Below are positions 32,830 through 41,915 of a stretch of DNA of 64,000 bases, piece by piece. The stretch is from the NCBI GenBank assembly GCA_038396625.1, contig CP121688.1:2232001-2296000 (forward strand). Reading direction: 5' to 3'. The position numbers and the translations under genes are program-made. Source of the stretch: G038396625 sp038396625. Its GTDB lineage: Bacteria > Bacillota > Clostridia > Peptostreptococcales > Thermotaleaceae. Numbering within the stretch: the first letter of the stretch is position 1; every line of letters starts with the position of its first letter. The notes under the pieces were generated by a model, which was given only the letters and a program-made list of their open reading frames with translations, was not told the origin of the DNA and ran no database searches.

Positions 32830-33786
32830 TTACTTATTAGCTAATTTTATTTTCAATTTTTCAAGCATGTCTGTTGTCATGGTAGCTAAGTCATAGGTTG
32901 GGTTCCATCCCCATTCTTCTCTTGCTGAGCGATCATCTAATGAGTTTGGCCAAGATTCAGCAATGCTTTGTCTTACTGGATCCACATCGTAATCCATCTC
33001 AAATTCTGGTATATGTTTTTTTATTTCTTTATAAATATCTTCTGGAGCAAACTGCATAGCTGTTATATTAAAAGCATTCCTATGAATTAATTTTGCTGGA
33101 TCTGCCTCCATAAGTTGAACTACAGCGTTTAATGCATCAGGCATATACATCATATCCATATAAGTTCCTTGTTTAATAAAGCTTGTGTACTTCCCTGATT
33201 TAATTGCATCATAATAAATATGCACAGCATAGTCTGTTGTTCCACCCCCTGGCAAGGTTTCATATGAAATAATACCAGGATATCGTACACCTCTAGTATC
33301 TACGCCATATTTCAAATAATAATAGTCACAAAGAACTTCTCCACTTACTTTGGTTACTCCATACATTGTTGTAGGACGCTGAATAGTATCTTGTGGTGTG
33401 TTGTTAGGCGGCGTGGAAGGTCCAAAAGCAGCAATAGAACTTGGTGTAAAAACTGCACATTTTTTCTCTCTTGCTACTTCTAATACATTAAAAAGTCCTT
33501 CTACATTTGTCTTCCATGCTAATGTAGGTTTACTTTCCCCCACTGCAGATAAAATTGCAGCCAAATGTACAATGGTATCTACACTATATTTTCCTGCAAC
33601 TTCTCCAATTTTTTCAGGATCCATTACATCTAACATCTCGAAGGGACCTGATTCTATTACTGGATCACCTTCTTGTTTTTTTCTTCCACTGGCAATTACA
33701 TTATCATTGCCATAAAGCTTACGTAGATGCATCACAAGCTCAGAACCAATTTGACCTAATGCTCCTGTTACCAATATTTTTTTCAT
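32830..33786 (-). CDS. tdh: L-threonine 3-dehydrogenase, short-chain (epimerase-fold) type
   Basis: A 318-residue extended short-chain dehydrogenase with VTGALGQIGSEL (NAD site), LAAILSAVGE, and catalytic YGVTK. The segments RGVRYPGIISYETLPGGGTTDYAV and MYMPDALNA are typical of the UDP-epimerase-like threonine dehydrogenases. It oxidises threonine to 2-amino-3-ketobutyrate. The usual partner, glycine C-acetyltransferase (kbl), is not adjacent. RBS is AGGTGAGG and a strong terminator follows, so it is monocistronic. Confidence 0.9.
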   Translation of the reverse strand: MKKILVTGALGQIGSELVMHLRKLYGNDNVIASGRKKQEGDPVIESGPFEMLDVMDPEKIGEVAGKYSVDTIVHLAAILSAVGESKPTLAWKTNVEGLFNVLEVAREKKCAVFTPSSIAAFGPSTPPNNTPQDTIQRPTTMYGVTKVSGEVLCDYYYLKYGVDTRGVRYPGIISYETLPGGGTTDYAVHIYYDAIKSGKYTSFIKQGTYMDMMYMPDALNAVVQLMEADPAKLIHRNAFNITAMQFAPEDIYKEIKKHIPEFEMDYDVDPVRQSIAESWPNSLDDRSAREEWGWNPTYDLATMTTDMLEKLKIKLANK

Positions 33787-34078
33787 TTCCTCACCTCATG
33801 ATTGTATTTTTTTAAGTCATTCCTTTTTGTGATAATAATTTTAAAGTCTCTTGAACATTTGCTAAATCTTTTCACATATATTTATAGCTTCTAAATTATA
33901 AATATCTCATTATATATTTTAAGCAAATACTGGTTTTATCATTCCTTCTTTCTTTTCTTCTATCTTCCATATCCCTATGTATATCTCAGCTTTGTATAAT
34001 TTAGGTTTAAAAAGATGATATTACTAATGAATACTAATGAGACATCTTTTGATTTTATAGAAAGCGAGTGTGTTTTTT
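33787..34078. other. Intergenic region between tdh and mgtC genes
   Basis: About 290 AT-rich bases separate these divergent genes. Near the mgtC side, AAAAGATG (about 34012) can pair with CATCTTTT (about 34043), and a 19-codon ATG frame (34027-34086) overlaps the mgtC start. No M-box riboswitch was recognised. Confidence 0.3.
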
Positions 34079-34744
34079 ATGATTAATACATTAGAAATCA
34101 TTATCCGTTTATCTCTTGCAGCTTTATTAGGAGGTATCATTGGTATGGAAAGAGAAAGTCTAAATCGTCCAGCAGGATTTCGGACGCATATCCTTGTATG
34201 TACTGGCTCTTCTTTAATCATGATCACTAGTCTTTTTTTATTTTATCTTCATAAAGATTTTACCAATTTAGATCCCACTAGATTAGGGGCACAGATTATA
34301 AGCGGTATAGGATTTTTAGGTGCAGGAACAATTATAAAAGAGGGTTCAACAGTAAGAGGGCTGACAACTGCTGCTAGTTTATGGGTGGTATCAGGAATGG
34401 GCATCGCTATTGGCAGTGGTTTTTATATGGGTGCCATACTTTCTACTATTCTTGTTCTTGCAACGTTGATCCTGTTTTCAAAGTTCGAAAAATTTGTTGC
34501 AAAAAAAAATAATACAATAACAGTTATCGTTAATACTATTAATAAACCTGGCCAATTAGGGATTATTGGAACTGAATTAGGAAAACTCAATATTTCGGTT
34601 ATCAATATTAGAATAGATCAAATTGATGATAGCCATCTTAGTATAACACTGGCGTTAGTTTTGCCTAGAAATATCTCTACTTCTTATATTATTGAGAAAT
34701 TTTTACAGCTGCAAGGTATCACTGCAGCAGAAGTGATTTCTTAA
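34079..34744 (+). CDS. MgtC/SapB family membrane protein
   Basis: A 221-residue protein with four to five N-terminal hydrophobic helices (LAALLGGIIGMERES with the conserved acidic/basic cluster, GFLGAGTIIKEG, VRGLTTAASLWV) and a C-terminal ACT-like soluble domain. MgtC proteins are linked to growth at low magnesium and to membrane-potential control. I prefer ATG 34079 over GTG 34070 because MINTLEIIIRL is the normal family start. Its own terminator follows. Confidence 0.9.
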   Translation: MINTLEIIIRLSLAALLGGIIGMERESLNRPAGFRTHILVCTGSSLIMITSLFLFYLHKDFTNLDPTRLGAQIISGIGFLGAGTIIKEGSTVRGLTTAASLWVVSGMGIAIGSGFYMGAILSTILVLATLILFSKFEKFVAKKNNTITVIVNTINKPGQLGIIGTELGKLNISVINIRIDQIDDSHLSITLALVLPRNISTSYIIEKFLQLQGITAAEVIS

Positions 34745-34758
34745 TCATGTATCGAGTA

Positions 34759-34794
34759 GGAGGTAATCAATTATTTTAATTACCGCCCGTTTTT
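34759..34794 (+). terminator. Terminator after mgtC-like gene
   Basis: GGAGGTAAT pairs with ATTACCGCC (one mismatch), followed by CGTTTTTGC. Confidence 0.7.
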
Positions 34795-34921
34795 GCTCTA
34801 TGAATAATTCTGGCTTATTACACACTCTTGCCTAAATATATCTGCTCAACAGTTAATCGTATTTTAAATCATATTAGTTATTTTATTGATTCTTTACTAG
34901 AAGTTTTATCTATTGATCAGT

Positions 34922-36325
34922 TCAAAATGAATCGTTCATTACATTTCCAAACAACTCTTCATCAGTTGGTACAACTGGCGGGAAGTATCTAGAAACTGTA
35001 GTAATGTTAACTAGATGCTTCCAAGTAATATTTTCAGAGGAAATATTTCCTCCCCAGCTTCCACATCCTAAACTTGTTGTAAATGGCATACCGTTAAACC
35101 AGTTTCCTGTATTGGCAAGAGACTGTCCCTGATTGATATTCATACGACTTACCTTTGTATTTAGCGCTAGCTTCATTATATTTTCTTCATTTAAGGAGTG
35201 AATTCCACAGGAATGACCCATACCTTGGTATCTTGTTATTTCATTTACTCTATCCACAGCTTCATTAAACGCTTCAAATTTGTACACAGCCACAACCACA
35301 GATAGTTTTTCTCCAGAGAATGGATGATCAGGCCCTACACTATTTTCTTCTACCATTAGAAATTTTACATCCTCAGGAATATTAATACCAGCAACATCTG
35401 CAATTGTTTGAGCAGATTGAGCTATAATTTTAGGATTTAGGTGACCATCAACCCATAGAGCTTTTTGCAATAGTGTTTTTTCTTCAGCATTACAAAGATA
35501 CCCGCCTTCACCCTTAAGGGCTTTAATCATATCATCGTAAACGTATTTTTGAAGAATGATAGCGTTCTCAGCAGAACAACTGGTGGCATAGTCAAAGGTT
35601 TTACTCATTCTAATTTTCATTGCAGCATCCTTTAAATCTGCATCTTTATCAACAACCACCACTGCATTTCCTGCACCTACCCCATAGGCTGGAGTACCTG
35701 ATGAGTAGGCTGACTTAACAAGGCCAGCTCCACCTGTGGCTAAAACTAAGTCACATTGTTTCATTAGTTCAGTACTGATTTCCATAGTAGGTTCATCTAT
35801 ACCAATTACTAGGTCTTTTGGAGCACCGTACTTTTTTAAGGTTTCTCTTATGTATTTTACAATCAAAGCATTTGTTTTCTTTGTACGGGGATGGGGTGAC
35901 ATGATAATAGCATTTTTACCCTTTAGTGCATGGGCTACCTTAACCGTTGGTGTGGCTTCAGGATTTGTACAAGGTATAAGGGCTCCTATTACTCCTACAG
36001 GCTTAGCTATTTTCATAATTTTCTTTTCATCATCACTTTCAATCACTCCTACTGATTTTTTTCCCTTCATATCACGAACAGCACCCTTAGATTTAGCCAT
36101 AAGCTTGTTGTATTTACCTTCATAGTTACCCATTCTAGATTCTTCCACAGCCAGCTTAGATATTTCTTGAGCAGGACCATCCTTTACAATATTCCATACA
36201 ACGGCTTCTACTAGTCTATCCACCTGTTCTTGTGTATAGTTTTCAATGGCTTCTTGAGCTTTTCTAGCTTTATCCATAAGTTCCTCCACATACCCCTTTG
36301 CTGTTTGATTCATTTCGTTTGACAT
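34922..36325 (-). CDS. CoA-acylating aldehyde dehydrogenase
   Basis: A 467-residue aldehyde dehydrogenase of the acylating (AdhE-N/EutE) group: IPCTNPEATP, PHPRTKKTN, GGAGLVKSAY, GVGAGNAVVVVD and the nucleophile Cys in TSCSAEN (about residue 260). It converts an aldehyde, NAD(P) and CoA to acyl-CoA, or the reverse. The DYATSCSAEN region reminds me of acylating sulfoacetaldehyde dehydrogenases, but I cannot fix the substrate. AAGGAGG precedes the ATG. The next upstream gene is an iron alcohol dehydrogenase 480 bases away, suggesting an aldehyde/alcohol couple. Confidence 0.88.
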   Translation of the reverse strand: MSNEMNQTAKGYVEELMDKARKAQEAIENYTQEQVDRLVEAVVWNIVKDGPAQEISKLAVEESRMGNYEGKYNKLMAKSKGAVRDMKGKKSVGVIESDDEKKIMKIAKPVGVIGALIPCTNPEATPTVKVAHALKGKNAIIMSPHPRTKKTNALIVKYIRETLKKYGAPKDLVIGIDEPTMEISTELMKQCDLVLATGGAGLVKSAYSSGTPAYGVGAGNAVVVVDKDADLKDAAMKIRMSKTFDYATSCSAENAIILQKYVYDDMIKALKGEGGYLCNAEEKTLLQKALWVDGHLNPKIIAQSAQTIADVAGINIPEDVKFLMVEENSVGPDHPFSGEKLSVVVAVYKFEAFNEAVDRVNEITRYQGMGHSCGIHSLNEENIMKLALNTKVSRMNINQGQSLANTGNWFNGMPFTTSLGCGSWGGNISSENITWKHLVNITTVSRYFPPVVPTDEELFGNVMNDSF

Positions 36326-36804
36326 TTTTAAGTTCCTCCTTGTAATAGTTTATTGTATTTCCTTACGGCTAGCAAAACTCTTAAATTCTCATATTTAGAA
36401 AGATACTGCTATAGATGAATTAACCAAGAATATTACATGCAGTATACATGTCAACATAAAGTTCAAGCAGACTTCTTGAATTTGCTGGGTCTATGAGTAT
36501 CTACAATGACTCTTAGGTCCACCTTTACCTTTATAGATGTATTGCCTCGTATTTTGATTTTATTGGATAATATGTAATATTATTACATTATGAATTTATG
36601 GTAATCCATCTATTTCATCCTCTGCTAGCCTATTTGCCAATTCAATGATACTCATTATTTATTTTTAAAATGATTGGATATCAATGTTGGTAAACATTTT
36701 TGGTTTCTAGTTTCTATACTATTTGTTCACATAGTAGACTATCAAATCCTATTTGTCAGCATTATACATTAACTTCTAGGGAGTACTAAGAATTATTATT
36801 TATG
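36326..36804. other. 480-base gap between aldehyde dehydrogenase and alcohol dehydrogenase genes
   Basis: No convincing gene. On the reverse strand there is a TTGACA at about 36450 without a well-spaced -10, and a near ACATG/CATGT inverted repeat beside it. The motif CTAGCAAAACT near 36370 recurs near 43108 upstream of the other alcohol dehydrogenase. Several short broken frames suggest degraded DNA. Confidence 0.35.
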
Positions 36805-37971
36805 CTACAGTGCTTTTTTATATATTTCAATTATTTCTTCCTTAGTTGCTTTTCTAGGCGTATTTGCTGGGCTACCACTATCTAGAGCATCATCAGCCAT
36901 CTTCGAGACCAGTGATAGGAACCTTTCTTTGTCAACCCCTAAGCCTAGTATAGATGGTATATTTATATCACGACACAGTTTATCCATTGCGTCCACTGCA
37001 ATTTTAGCTCCTGCCATGGTAGACATTCCTGTTATGTTCTCTCCCATTGCTTCAGCTAGTTCTAAAAATTTCTCTGCAGCACCCATCATTGCAAATTCCA
37101 TGCAAGAAGATAGCAGCACGGCATTAGATATTCCGTGGGGTATATGGAAATTAGCCCCTATTGGTCTAGACATGCCGTGAATAATTGTAACTGATGCGTT
37201 ACTAAATGCTATACCGGCTTCCATAGAAGCCAACATCATCTCAGATCTTGACTCCAAGTCATCCCCATCAGCCCATGCTTTTCTTAAATACTTTGAAATT
37301 CTTCTAACCGCAGAAAGCGCTAGCACATCCGTATACGGCTGTCCCTTTTTTGAAATAAAGGCTTCAATAGCATGACATAAAGCATCAATCCCTGTAGCAG
37401 CTGTTATCTTTTGAGGTACGCTAATAGTAAGAAGTGGGTCGTTCACAGCTATAGTTGGAACTATACAAGCACTACCAATAAGCATTTTTACATTATTTTC
37501 CTCATCAGATATAATCGTAAATTTTGTTACTTCCGAACCCGTCCCCGAAGTGGTTGCAATTACCACAATAGGTGGAGAAGGGTTCAATATTTTATCAATA
37601 CCCATATAGTCCTTAATATTCCCTTGATTTGTCGCCATTGCACCTATTGCTTTTGCAGCGTCAATAGAGCTTCCTCCTCCTATAGCTACAAGAAAATCAC
37701 AGTTTTCTTTTTTGAAAAGCGCAACGCCTTCATCTATAAGCGTAGTTGTAGGTTCAAAATTGACCTTGTCAAATATTACATTATCTAAGTCTTGCTCTTT
37801 TAATATCTCTTTTAGCTTATCAACATATCCTACTCTAACCATTATGCTATCTGTAACTATCAATGCCTTCTTGCCTAAGATTTTTGATTTTCCTCCCACA
37901 CTTTTTAAACATCCTGGCCCATATAGTATAGTTTTAGGCATCAATAGTTGGTATGATTTCCAGTTTGACAT
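36805..37971 (-). CDS. Iron-containing alcohol dehydrogenase
   Basis: A 388-residue group III alcohol dehydrogenase: GGGSSIDAAKAIG and TTSGTGSEVT for NAD(P) binding, GIDALCHAIEAF and IPHGISNAVLL for the iron-binding His residues. It interconverts an alcohol and aldehyde, probably with the acylating aldehyde dehydrogenase downstream. Start at 37971, 8 bases after GGAGGG; the open frame extends upstream without a ribosome site. A decayed transposase lies just upstream, so the original promoter context may have been rearranged. Confidence 0.92.
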   Translation of the reverse strand: MSNWKSYQLLMPKTILYGPGCLKSVGGKSKILGKKALIVTDSIMVRVGYVDKLKEILKEQDLDNVIFDKVNFEPTTTLIDEGVALFKKENCDFLVAIGGGSSIDAAKAIGAMATNQGNIKDYMGIDKILNPSPPIVVIATTSGTGSEVTKFTIISDEENNVKMLIGSACIVPTIAVNDPLLTISVPQKITAATGIDALCHAIEAFISKKGQPYTDVLALSAVRRISKYLRKAWADGDDLESRSEMMLASMEAGIAFSNASVTIIHGMSRPIGANFHIPHGISNAVLLSSCMEFAMMGAAEKFLELAEAMGENITGMSTMAGAKIAVDAMDKLCRDINIPSILGLGVDKERFLSLVSKMADDALDSGSPANTPRKATKEEIIEIYKKAL

Positions 37972-38147
37972 ACTGCATCCCTCCAAATAGTTTTTTATTA
38001 TATATCTAAATTGTCCACGGATATTTTGACAGCAAAAATAATTGGACTTTCTGATATTCCTGATCATTCTACTCTTTCTGCATTAGGTTAAAAGAAATTG
38101 AAAAATCACTGTTTTATCAAATATATAGGATGTTTCTTCTCTTACTA

Positions 38148-38570
38148 AATCCTGATTTAAGAATTTGTTCTATAGATTCTACAGCATTAAGAAGCTCTAG
38201 GTTCGATTCTGAAGCTAAATCAGGTAAATCTACACTTAGGGTGATATAAAGGCTATAAGCTTCATCTCGTTAGTTCTTCTGACTTAGTTCCAAAGGAAAT
38301 CTAAGTCAGTCGATAATATTAAGAATGAGTATAGAAAAAGAAATTTCTTTTTTATTGATTCTCCTATCGGAAAAAAGATATATAAACAAAGAATCACAAT
38401 AGAAAGGCTATTTTCTATACTGAAGCTACGCTATAGCCTTGAAAACCCAAAACTATACGGGTTTAACAAATATAAATCTCATGTAATGTGGACATTACTT
38501 TTATATCTTATCAAAAAGCAATTTGTCATGATCAAGGGGTTACATCTAATAGTTTCCCTTAGAATATAGT
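38148..38570 (+). pseudogene. Degraded DDE transposase (IS4/IS5-like), 5'-truncated and frameshifted
   Basis: The + strand encodes, in separate frames, a catalytic-core piece (IDSTALRSSRFDSEAKSGKSTL) and a C-terminal piece (RITIERLFSILKLRYSLENPKLYG, then HVMWTLLLYL). These match the order of IS transposase ends: DSTAL core, then the Y-x2-R-x3-E-like helix. Stops and frame changes separate the pieces and no N-terminal part or clear terminal repeats were found. It is a dead remnant. Confidence 0.75.
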
Positions 38571-38642
38571 TTTAATGGATATTTCTAGAAAACCATAAGA
38601 CAATTATTCAACAACCTATATATCGTATAAATTGTAACGTCT

Positions 38643-39470
38643 TTACTGTAGAAAAATGGAAACAACTGCACTAAGTAGTGCTATAACTACCGCTGGTGGA
38701 TCAATATAAGTATCTGCCATTGAATTAAATAAATTTCCAACCATTTCTCCTAAGAATATTGCTAATATTCCAAATATACCTCCGACCAATATATTACTAG
38801 TCGCTAATGTGGCATAAGCTGCAGATATAGATACATGATGAGTGACAGGGAATTCATCAAAATACAAAAATATCAAAATAGTTGCACTGATAGCATACCC
38901 AATAACTAAAGATTCCGTAATACTAGTAGCATAAGAGGAAATCAAACCTACTGAAAACCCTAATAACAAGTTAAAATGTACTATTGAAGAATTTATCTTT
39001 ATTTTTATTTCTTCCGTGGAATTGCCAAATAGTCCTGACTTTCCAAAAATCAATCGTCCAAGAATATTTGCAATTACAACAGTTAATGCTATTGTATCCA
39101 CTGGAATATTAGTTTCAGCTAAAAAGCCATTAACTAAATAACTTAGTACGCCAAATAGACCTCCAACCAACAATACATCGAATCTTCTGAATTTGTACAG
39201 AGGAGTAAGAAGGTCTTTCCCTCCGTGCAGCAACTCTTTATTACCTGCATAAGCAGTCGCAACTACTGCTGAACCAAATGAAATGTGTGGCCCGAAATAA
39301 GGACCAAAAGCAATCACATTTAAAATATCTGTATTACCTAAAACTACCGCTGTAATCCCTGACAGACCCAGAACACCACAAAAGATAAAAGCTACTATAG
39401 GTCCAAGAGCTGCACCAAATACCCCCCCACCAAATGATGCCAAGATTAAATTAATATCTAATATGCTCAT
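38643..39470 (-). CDS. Polytopic membrane protein of unknown function
   Basis: A 275-residue, very hydrophobic, Gly-rich protein with about 8 membrane segments. No family I can name with confidence. It has a repeated look: FGGGVFGAALGPIVAFIFCGVLG at the start and ILVGGIFGILAIFLGEMVG near the end, suggesting an internally duplicated channel or transporter. It follows the AOR/MoaD genes on the same strand, behind a terminator hairpin 30 bases upstream. By context it may carry a substrate or product of the aldehyde pathway. Confidence 0.65.
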   Translation of the reverse strand: MSILDINLILASFGGGVFGAALGPIVAFIFCGVLGLSGITAVVLGNTDILNVIAFGPYFGPHISFGSAVVATAYAGNKELLHGGKDLLTPLYKFRRFDVLLVGGLFGVLSYLVNGFLAETNIPVDTIALTVVIANILGRLIFGKSGLFGNSTEEIKIKINSSIVHFNLLLGFSVGLISSYATSITESLVIGYAISATILIFLYFDEFPVTHHVSISAAYATLATSNILVGGIFGILAIFLGEMVGNLFNSMADTYIDPPAVVIALLSAVVSIFLQ

Positions 39471-39499
39471 ACTTTAACCTCTTTCCTAAGTAGTTTTAT

Positions 39500-39539
39500 A
39501 AAAAGGCTGTTGATTATTAGTAATGCCAACAGCCTTTTT
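39500..39539 (-). terminator. Terminator between the MoaD-like and membrane protein genes
   Basis: AAAAAGGCTGTTG pairs with CAACAGCCTTTTT (13 bp), followed on the reverse strand by TATAAAAC. It lies only 30 bases before the membrane protein ATG, so the latter depends on readthrough or a promoter inside this region. Confidence 0.85.
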
Positions 39540-39610
39540 ATGCAATAGCACAATAGTAGATTAAACGTATAGATTATAGATATACTCAGACTATTTTTAG
39601 ATTAAATTTA

Positions 39611-39853
39611 TTATCCTCCAGCTATAATTGGAACAACCTCTATCAGATCGCCTTCATGCATTGCCGAATCTATGCTTACTTTTTTACCATTCTTTAGCAC
39701 AATATTAATTTGTTCTTTTGGCACGTTCAATCTATTAATCACATCTATGATTTTTAAATCATTGTTAATCGTTATATCATGCAGCTTTTTCTTCCCCTCG
39801 GAGTACCACATCAGATGACCTTTCAATTTAAAAGTTACATTTATTTGTTTCAA
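39611..39853 (-). CDS. MoaD/ThiS-like sulfur carrier protein
   Basis: An 80-residue ubiquitin-fold protein ending in the required Gly-Gly (VPIIAGG). MoaD-like proteins donate sulfur for the dithiolene of molybdopterin; those encoded beside AOR are taken to serve the tungsten cofactor. TTG at 39853 lies 6 bases after AAGGTG and is preferred over GTG at 39862, which overlaps that site. Spacing to the AOR stop is 27 bases, so the two are co-transcribed. Confidence 0.85.
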   Translation of the reverse strand: MKQINVTFKLKGHLMWYSEGKKKLHDITINNDLKIIDVINRLNVPKEQINIVLKNGKKVSIDSAMHEGDLIEVVPIIAGG

Positions 39854-39880
39854 AAGCCTCACCTTTTTCTTAAATGGTAA

Positions 39881-41734
39881 TTATTTTGTGACTATAGCAT
39901 TTAAACCTAATGCCTCTAATTTGCTATTTGTTGGTATGCCTTCAAGATTCCATCCTCTATATTCATAAAAGTCATATAAAATTTTCGGAAAGTGAGGAAT
40001 TACTCTCGCCGCAGCGCCTGTTTCCTTACCATGAATTAATAACCTAGGCGGAATTGTATCATCTTTTCTGCTAATTCCTAGTTTTACATTATACATTCTT
40101 TTTAAATTGAAAAGTCTTTCTCCAATAATCTTTACATCTTGTGCACTTAACTCCCAGCCGGTTGCAGCATTGATCCAATCCTTCATGTTTTCATGAGTTA
40201 TTTGTCCTAACATTATAAATTTACACATTCCCAGTGCATCAAAAAGATTCATCAGATCCTGAAGTAAAGCCGTATATTCTGCCTTTTCTTCATGGTTATG
40301 AGGTTCTGTTTTCTTTGTAAATCCAAGACATTCAGCTGGGTAAGCACCACCCTCTGAGAAATATCCTAAGGATTCAAGATGGGATGCACCCCTGTTGCCC
40401 GTTGCATAGGTTGACACCATAGTCGTATAAGCTCTAGGATCATGCATTGCATAAGAAAGACCTTTTGTTTCAATTGCAAACTCTTTCGCAATGCCTCCAA
40501 TTTCTTCTGCAGCATTTCTCACACCTTTTCCTAAAACTTTTCCTATGCCTTCATTAAACGATATTTTTTCGATTAAAGGCAATAAACCATCCGTCATTCC
40601 CCATTTTAACTCAAGGCCATCTGTATCTTCTAATGTAAGTATGCCGTTTTCAAAACATTCAATAGCTAAGGCAACTACATTACCAGCTTCTATAGTGTCT
40701 ATCCCATATCTATTGCACAAGTCATTAACAGCACAAATATAGTCTAGATCATCATTTAATATATTGGACCCAAAAGCAGCCCCTGTTTCATACTCAGGTC
40801 CACGGCTTATTGATCCTTTAAAGGGACCAACTCTTACTTGTGACATTTTCCCACAGCGTATGGAGCAAGAATAACATGCGTAGTGACTAGTTACAATCTC
40901 ATCTAATGCCTGACCGCTTGTCTTTTCAGCTCCTTTTTCCCAAGAACCTAGTGTCCAGTTTTTAATTGGTAAATCACCTTCGGATTCAACACCCTGAATG
41001 GTCCCTAATGTACCATAATCATACAAAATTTTAGCATTTACTTTAAGTACCCTATTAAACTCTCTTGTAAGATTAACAAGTTTTTCCTTATCATATATAG
41101 GTAGGTTTTTCGTACCCTTCACAACTAAAGCTTTAAGGTTTTTAGAACCCATTAAAGCTCCAAAACCACTTCTTCCTGCAGCTCTTGTTTCTACTCCACC
41201 TACCATGATAGAGGCGATTGGAACTAGCTTTTCTCCAGCAGGCCCAATACATGCAGTCCGAGCTTTTTCATTAGTTTGTGCCCTTAGTGTTTTATCTGTT
41301 TCATATACGTCTTTTCCCCACACATCGCTTGCATCCGTAAATTTAACTTCACCATCATTTATAAAGACAGAAATAGGTTTTTCTGATTTTCCAACAAAGA
41401 TAATCCCATCATAACCAGCTTTTTTAATTTCTGGCCCTAAAAAACCTCCAACTATTGATTCACCCCAAATTCCCGTAAGTGGTGATTTACCTATAATCGT
41501 CATTTTAGAAGCTGAAGGAACTGGTAACCCAATTAATAAACCAACCATGAACATTAATGGACTCTCGGGTGAAAGCGCTGGTTTATTACTATCATAATCA
41601 CTATACAAAATTTTTGCTCCTATCCCACTTCCACTTAGATATTTTTTTAAGTCTTGCTCGTCGAGTAAGATATCTTTGCAGTTTCTTGAAGTGAGATCTA
41701 TCTCAAGTAGCTTACCACAATATCCATATGCCAT
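39881..41734 (-). CDS. aor: Aldehyde ferredoxin oxidoreductase (tungsten-type)
   Basis: A 617-residue AOR-family enzyme. The N-terminus (GYCGKLLEIDLTS) and GLPVPSASKMTIIGKSPLTG, AAGRSGFGALMGSKNLKAL match the cofactor-binding domain. The [4Fe-4S] ligands are CYSCSIRC (C-x2-C-x3-C, about residue 290) and a distant Cys in LGMCKF (about 500). It oxidises aldehydes to acids with ferredoxin (or reverses this) in the cytoplasm. It is followed by the MoaD-like gene. RBS AAAGGAAAA is modest. Confidence 0.94.
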   Translation of the reverse strand: MAYGYCGKLLEIDLTSRNCKDILLDEQDLKKYLSGSGIGAKILYSDYDSNKPALSPESPLMFMVGLLIGLPVPSASKMTIIGKSPLTGIWGESIVGGFLGPEIKKAGYDGIIFVGKSEKPISVFINDGEVKFTDASDVWGKDVYETDKTLRAQTNEKARTACIGPAGEKLVPIASIMVGGVETRAAGRSGFGALMGSKNLKALVVKGTKNLPIYDKEKLVNLTREFNRVLKVNAKILYDYGTLGTIQGVESEGDLPIKNWTLGSWEKGAEKTSGQALDEIVTSHYACYSCSIRCGKMSQVRVGPFKGSISRGPEYETGAAFGSNILNDDLDYICAVNDLCNRYGIDTIEAGNVVALAIECFENGILTLEDTDGLELKWGMTDGLLPLIEKISFNEGIGKVLGKGVRNAAEEIGGIAKEFAIETKGLSYAMHDPRAYTTMVSTYATGNRGASHLESLGYFSEGGAYPAECLGFTKKTEPHNHEEKAEYTALLQDLMNLFDALGMCKFIMLGQITHENMKDWINAATGWELSAQDVKIIGERLFNLKRMYNVKLGISRKDDTIPPRLLIHGKETGAAARVIPHFPKILYDFYEYRGWNLEGIPTNSKLEALGLNAIVTK

Positions 41735-41817
41735 AAGTTATTTTCCTTTCTATTTATATTATATTTTTTTCAATCTTACGTAATAAAACATTGCCACACT
41801 TTAATACCAGAATCATT

Positions 41818-41860
41818 TTTGATAGATAAGAGAAGTGAAAAACTTTTCTTATCTATCAAA
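41818..41860. repeat. Long inverted repeat between alcohol dehydrogenase and aor genes
   Basis: TTTGATAGATAAGAGAAGT and ACTTTTCTTATCTATCAAA form a 19-bp stem with one wobble or mismatch around a 5-base loop. Neither side has a good T-run. It may be a processing site, an attenuator, or a weak terminator. Confidence 0.65.
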
Positions 41861-41915
41861 CCATATATTTGTTTTATTTATTTACTTTTTTTAATATTCT
41901 TTTGATTATAGAGAG

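Noticed and set aside
34027..34086. 19-codon ATG frame overlapping the start of the mgtC-like gene, as a leader peptide
   Set aside because: No convincing ribosome site, no Pro-rich or other attenuation signature, and short frames are common in AT-rich DNA.
34800..34921. Possible transposase C-terminus between mgtC-like and aldehyde dehydrogenase genes
   Set aside because: A short frame is present but there are too few recognisable residues to support a mobile element.
36620..36640. Second sigma-54 promoter (TGGCAAATAGGCTAGC on the reverse strand)
   Set aside because: GG and GC are 11 rather than 10 bases apart, which normally abolishes function.
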